64,000 nucleotides of DNA from Ophiodon elongatus (taxonomy: Eukaryota; Chordata; Actinopteri; Perciformes; Hexagrammidae), in assembly GCA_016806645.1 (NCBI GenBank), contig JACSYO010000697.1, positions 310,001-374,000 of the forward strand. Reading direction: 5' to 3'. The translations under genes were made by a program, and so were the position numbers. The notes under the pieces are model-generated. The model was not told where the DNA came from and did no database searches. It worked only from the letters and a program-made list of their open reading frames with translations. Positions 58,958-64,000 of the stretch are shown one piece after another. Position 1 is the first letter of the stretch. Each line of letters starts with the position of its first letter.

Positions 58958-61663
58958 GCATGTTTGTGCTCAATCTCTTGCTCAATGTTGGCTCTTGGTT
59001 ATTCGTTGCTTAAACGTCTAAAACAAATCCCCATCTCTGATTGAAATGCCCGTCCAGTCGCCTGCATGTAGAATCCCCTCAGTGGAAGCTGAGTATAGTC
59101 TCTAACCCGCATTCAACTCATGTCCCGGTGCATCATCAGGTCGGTTGGTGCATTAACCCATTCAAATTAACGGCTGACTCAGATTTACATCGTAGCTCAT
59201 GATGTCTGCAGGAAAATTTGTGGTGGTGATTTTGTGGACACAATCTATGTGCTAGTTTAGGGCCCACAATAGGGAGCAGAGAACTCATTTCCAGTGCAAT
59301 TGCAGTGATAGTGTTGTGATTCATGCATGCACAACAACACCTCCTCTTGCATTCATATGCAGTGCCGTTTTCTTTTCTTTCTCTGCTCGCACCAGCGCCG
59401 ACTATTTATATGACTTGATCAGATTCCAGCAACCTCGATGAGTTTTTCTCAGCGGCCCGTATATCATAGGCTACTTAACTCATAATTCAGGAGAGCTGAA
59501 ACCTTTCAGATTGATGCTTTGCTTATTCACAACATAAATAATGACCTCTGTGTTTGGTTGCCTCGGTGTTGTAAACACAAAGTCAACCGGCCGGCGCTGT
59601 CAGTTTTATTATCCGAGATGTAAAGCGTCTATGAATATTTCTCGGACAACTGGAGTCGGGAGCCTCCGTACCCTTTTTTGCTGATACTGAATTTAATGGG
59701 AAAAGAAAGTCAAGTCATGAGCTGGCTGAGTCGTGTTGGAAGGGGGCTGGGCCGGGCGAGGGCTCATGCTAGAGCGCATCGCTATTGGTGTTTTGACTTG
59801 CAAACTTTGGAATTTGTGACTGTCGGTGCTGCCAAGGCACACAAAGCAGCCTGCGCAGTGAAGCGAGCCTACCCGACCCCTCTGTTCTCCGCTGACCTTC
59901 TGAGATGTCGCCCACTCGGGTCATTGTGCTTGAAAAAACACTGTGGGTTCACCGATTTGCGGGCCTAATTTTCCTCCCACATTTTTGCCCCCCTCACTGT
60001 TGTGACTCTGACACCTCGGTGTAATCCCAGGACGCCACGTCGCCTGCGCCTCCGACTAGAATATCTGCTCTTGCACGAGTATGAGACACATCCTAGGAAC
60101 AGCCAATCGATTCTCAATGTGTCATTAGCGCAGGGCTGCTGGGCTGCTCATGTGATTATGGTCAGTGGGGTGTTGTAATTCACGAGAGGATTCAGCTCTC
60201 CTAAATTTCCTGGCAGCCTGGGGGGGAGGAGAAAGGGGGGGGGGGGTTGACTTCCTCATTGATTGGTCCATTTTGTCGAGCCTCTGCAAAATTAGCCACG
60301 TTCCTTTTGATCTTTTCCTAATTAGTCATTTCTTCAGTTTGCTAGTGTAAACACCTTTCCTTTCATTATATCCCTCCGAAAAGGCCTTTAGAAAAGTGTC
60401 ATGGACGAAACTGTGAAGTGCCCTCGCTTGTCTGTCTTCACCATCTCTGCATTCTGTGCACTGTGAAAGACATTTAAAGGATGAGAGCTTCATCCAGGCT
60501 GACCTTTTTTCTTTTTCTCTTTAATTAAATACAGCGACACAAAGTGGCTGCAGTCATTTTAGGTGTTTTGAGAGAAACGCTTTAAGTGCAACATCAGATG
60601 TAAAAACGCTTTAATCTCTGCAGTCACTGCAGACAATACAAACCTTGTCTTGTGCTGCAATTTCTCAATTTCCAACAACCTCGTTTCATGTCTCATGGAA
60701 ACAACTCGAGAGGTTTCTTTCTGCTGCTCTGTTCTTTGGAGACCGTGTTAGATAGCATCCGTCTTCGCTGGCGTCTTCCCTTGAGCATGCCATCGCCTTG
60801 TCGTAAATTAGAATTAGAAATCCTCTGAGTGTTTTTCGAGTTATCCACTGTTTTCATTCCAGAATTCACTTCACAAACCAAATGACTATATTTGCATGCA
60901 TGTGAGCCCATGACTTTAACGGCAGATGTTAATACCCATTGTATGTTTGACCTCTACGAAGTCTTCTGTTGAAGGGAAAAAAAAAAAGAGTTTTTTTCCA
61001 ATTCACTGATGTCACTGGAGTGACTAGATCTCGGTCTTTTGTCAGTGGAGAATGACCGCCCAGGCATCCAAGAGTCGGTTGTTGTTGTTCAGCTCCATTT
61101 GACACGCACAGCTAATTACTGGAGCAGAAGACACCCCCCTCTCCCCATACATTCGCACACCAATGCACCAAGAGGGTGGCCATTTAAGCAGCCCATCTTC
61201 TCGCCGGCTCCCTGAGGACGAGCTGGAAGCGGAAGTACTTCTGAATGCGCTATTCTTTCCGCTGTCGCTCAGTTGGAACGGAGGCCTGATTTCGGCCCGT
61301 CTTCTTCACCCATCAAACCTCAGGCTACTCTCGCTCTCAAACCAATGTACCTGCAGCTGTTCATAACACCGGCACCTCGGTGACAAAGGAGAGCGCGTGG
61401 GCGTGTAGGTGGAAGCAGAAAGAGTCGGAGACGAGAGCGAGAGTGGGCCGGTAGGAGAGGATCCTCGGAGAGTGGATAAACATGCGAACACTTCCCTCTC
61501 CCTTCCCGTCTCTCTGTGACTCTGTGTGGGCAGTTAATGAGTCTGAAAGCTTCTCCTCGGCATCTGTCAGCTGAGAACTGGATGAATCCTCTCGTGTAAA
61601 CCGGAGCTGAAAATAAATGCTCTGCTGCTCATTGATAATTGGTACAATGTACCGTATAGGAGA

Positions 61664-61665
<2 letters not shown>

Positions 61666-61698
<33 letters not shown>
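61666..61698. repeat. T homopolymer
   Basis: Thirty-three thymines without a recognisable retroposon body. Confidence 0.95.
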
Positions 61699-61701
<3 letters not shown>

Positions 61702-64000
61702 TATGTACTTTTACTTCTTACATCTATAGACTATCATATGGGTTTTACTTTTTTTTAAGACACACACACATATTATGCAATTCAAGGTATTAATGCTTCA
61801 AGAAACAATAGCACAGCATGCTGTACATACCTCAGCTATTCACACTTTTGATGTGAGATTGTCGTGAGTTCATTTTCTACCTTTTTTTTATGTACAAGGG
61901 GGGAAGGAACACAACATAACTTGAAATCAAAAGAAAGTGTGGCCTGAAGGGAGAAAAACCCAGCACAGAGGTAACTCCTCACCAGTCTCAACAAAGATTG
62001 AATATTATAAGCTTTTCAAAGGTAGTACTGTGTACTGCAGTGCTTATTGTACTGGATTGCATTACGTTGTCCAGGTGTTGCTATTGTTTGTAGTCTCTGT
62101 ACCTGCCTCCACACACAGGGTCATCGTCCCTTTACAAGGCCTGGGCAGCCAGACAGGAGTGGTGGAGCCAAACCACTCTGCTGTGATAACATCACACACA
62201 TCTGAGCCTGCCCACCATGTTATCCTTCCTCCGCCATAAAGCCTAATGGTGTGTAGCCATAAAATGGAGTGCAGTTAAGTTTTGAGTTGAGATGCAGTTT
62301 GTTTGACCTTGGTATGGTCATACACCCCCCTTATACAGATTATTGGAACAGTAGTCTCCCACTCCCTCTGAATGCCTGATGAGCTGGTGGAAGGGCAATT
62401 TTTTTTCCCCCACTAATAAGCCTCAGCTTGACATGTTACGTAATTTATAAAAAAGGAAATTACAACACATAGCCTACAGTAATCCCTACAAATTCTCATC
62501 TGCTGGGTTGATGGTGACTGATTTCACAAACGCTTTGGGTCTCCCCACAAGACACTCAGCCACGAGCACCGACATGGACAACACCTTGAGCAATTTAAAT
62601 TACAGCATCTGGAATCCCCCCGCCCCCCTGGAAAGGGTAATTCAGGGAGGCTTGGTGGCTGTAATGGTGACGTTTACTTTTTAATGATCTAGGAAATGCC
62701 TTCAGACTGACTTGACAACGAGTGAGCAGTGAGAACAATGTCTGGAATACTTTGATAAAACTCTGTGTTGTCAGGATCAAACCCGACGCACTTTTGTCCG
62801 TCAGCACCCCGTCTTGTTTTTTTTTTTTTTTAAACAATTGGAAGGGCTTCACAGTAGACTGTTGTTTGATGTTGACAGCTGACACTGATCCAGTAACCCT
62901 TGAATAAAAAAAAAAGCCACGCTCTCCTGGTGGAATAACACAGTAAATACACAGATGGCTAAACAGCTTGCGTTGACTTTCCCCTCTGACACCCTTTTGC
63001 GGGTTTCTGAGCACAAGCTCCTTCTTCGCCACAAAATGAATATCATATCACGTATCCTCCAGATACTCATTCCTCTCTCTGCTTTCTCCCGGGGTATGGT
63101 GTCTATTCTGTGCCCCAGGTGGTGGCCATATCCCAGGGCTCCAAGCTCCAGCATTAGGCGCTCCCTGGAGGACCATGGATAGATGAAGGACTGAATGTTT
63201 TAGTGTACCCCTCCTTCCCCCGCTTTATAATGGAAGCACAATGCATTATTTATGTGGTAGAGCTGGTCAAGGTAGATCACATATTACTCGTGGTGTTAAT
63301 ATCCGTAATGCCTCTTTGCTGTTTTCACCCCATGAAAAGTAGTATTAGTATTTGTGTTCAGTTTTTTTTTGTTAAAAGAGCCTCTTGAGAGCACTCTAAA
63401 GAGATGGTGAAGTATCACTAAATTGAGGGGAGATGGAGAGAAAAGTAGCCACTAAGAGCCTATTGATGTCTGTGGGTGTCTTCCTGCACCATTGACTACA
63501 CAGCAGGTTGATGAGTGGAGGAGCTGTTTGTCTTCTAGGTTGGGGCCGAGGTCATTGTCCGGGCTTTCATGTCTTCAATAGCTGCAGGCTCCCTGCTGAA
63601 CCTACTTGATATTCAGTTCTTTCTCTCATTTCATCCCATTGAAACCAACAAGCTCCATGATAGCATACCTCCAGTCATTTGAAGGGTTACGAATGAAACC
63701 AGGCCTACAGTACTACAATCCCTTGAACTGTGGTCTAAAACTTTATCAGGATGATTCAAAAAATACTTTCACAATGAGCCTTTTTTCGTTTTTCGACGTG
63801 CCCCCTTTTGTCAGGACTTGCCAAAGAATGAGCCGAGGGAGGTGCAGCTACCCACATTCATGTGTCGGCTCAAAGCAGTAAATGCCAGAAATAACATATA
63901 TAGTGCACTGAGGAAATGAAGCTTAAATTCATGCATGTGTTATATTAGTGACCTGCCTGGATGCAGTCCCAAATAAACAATGGAACAAAATGTAAATCCG

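Noticed and set aside
62595..63032. 145-codon minus-strand frame with a Lys run
   Set aside because: The Lys run is a T homopolymer on the plus strand and the rest has no recognisable composition or motif.

Overview
The window is 64 kb of vertebrate nuclear DNA, almost certainly from a percomorph (spiny-rayed) teleost. The genes are intron-rich, with GT-AG junctions. Di-nucleotide microsatellites are dense, and several short interspersed repeats that I recognise as common in percomorph genomes are present. No bacterial, viral or CRISPR-like system was seen.

Two genes can be supported, divergently arranged. (1) On the minus strand, nine coding exons between 12541 and 1797 encode a PI-specific phospholipase C. 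They cover the end of the EF-hand region, the whole X and Y catalytic halves and the first part of the C2 domain. Residue-level similarity (YMESKDC, ALSDLVVYT, HSFSHSR, QEFWNVG) fits the zeta type (plcz1) best. All catalytic and calcium-binding residues I could check are present. The first EF-hand exons were not located, and the end of the C2 domain is not in the window. (2) On the plus strand, three exons from 30259 to 32029 encode the N-terminus of plekha5: a complete first WW domain and the start of the second. They arise from a CpG-rich promoter. The third intron then appears to run from 32030 past the window end.

The pairing of plcz1 and plekha5 matches the mammalian neighbourhood (human 12p12.3: PIK3C2G-PLCZ1-CAPZA3-PLEKHA5-AEBP2). 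CAPZA3, which sits between them in mammals, was not seen.

Layout: 1-1796 sequence 3' of the last visible plcz1 exon, with one interspersed repeat; 1797-12541 plcz1 body; 12542-30100 intergenic, mostly unique AT-rich sequence with many TAATTA-type motifs and no recognised gene; 30110-30350 CpG promoter and first exon of plekha5; 30351-32029 short introns, one containing a nested repeat; 32030-64000 presumed giant intron with microsatellites, interspersed repeats, two long DNA palindromes (around 50.9 and 52.14 kb), a GC-rich block (34.7 kb) and two GC-richer candidate promoter regions.

The most interesting observations are: the zeta-like PLC whose X-Y linker joins a long acidic run to a basic run; a CA repeat directly downstream of one of its 5' splice sites; and the two long palindromes. 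I did not find a convincing new biological system. Family and position calls come from reading the sequence by eye; no database search was run.
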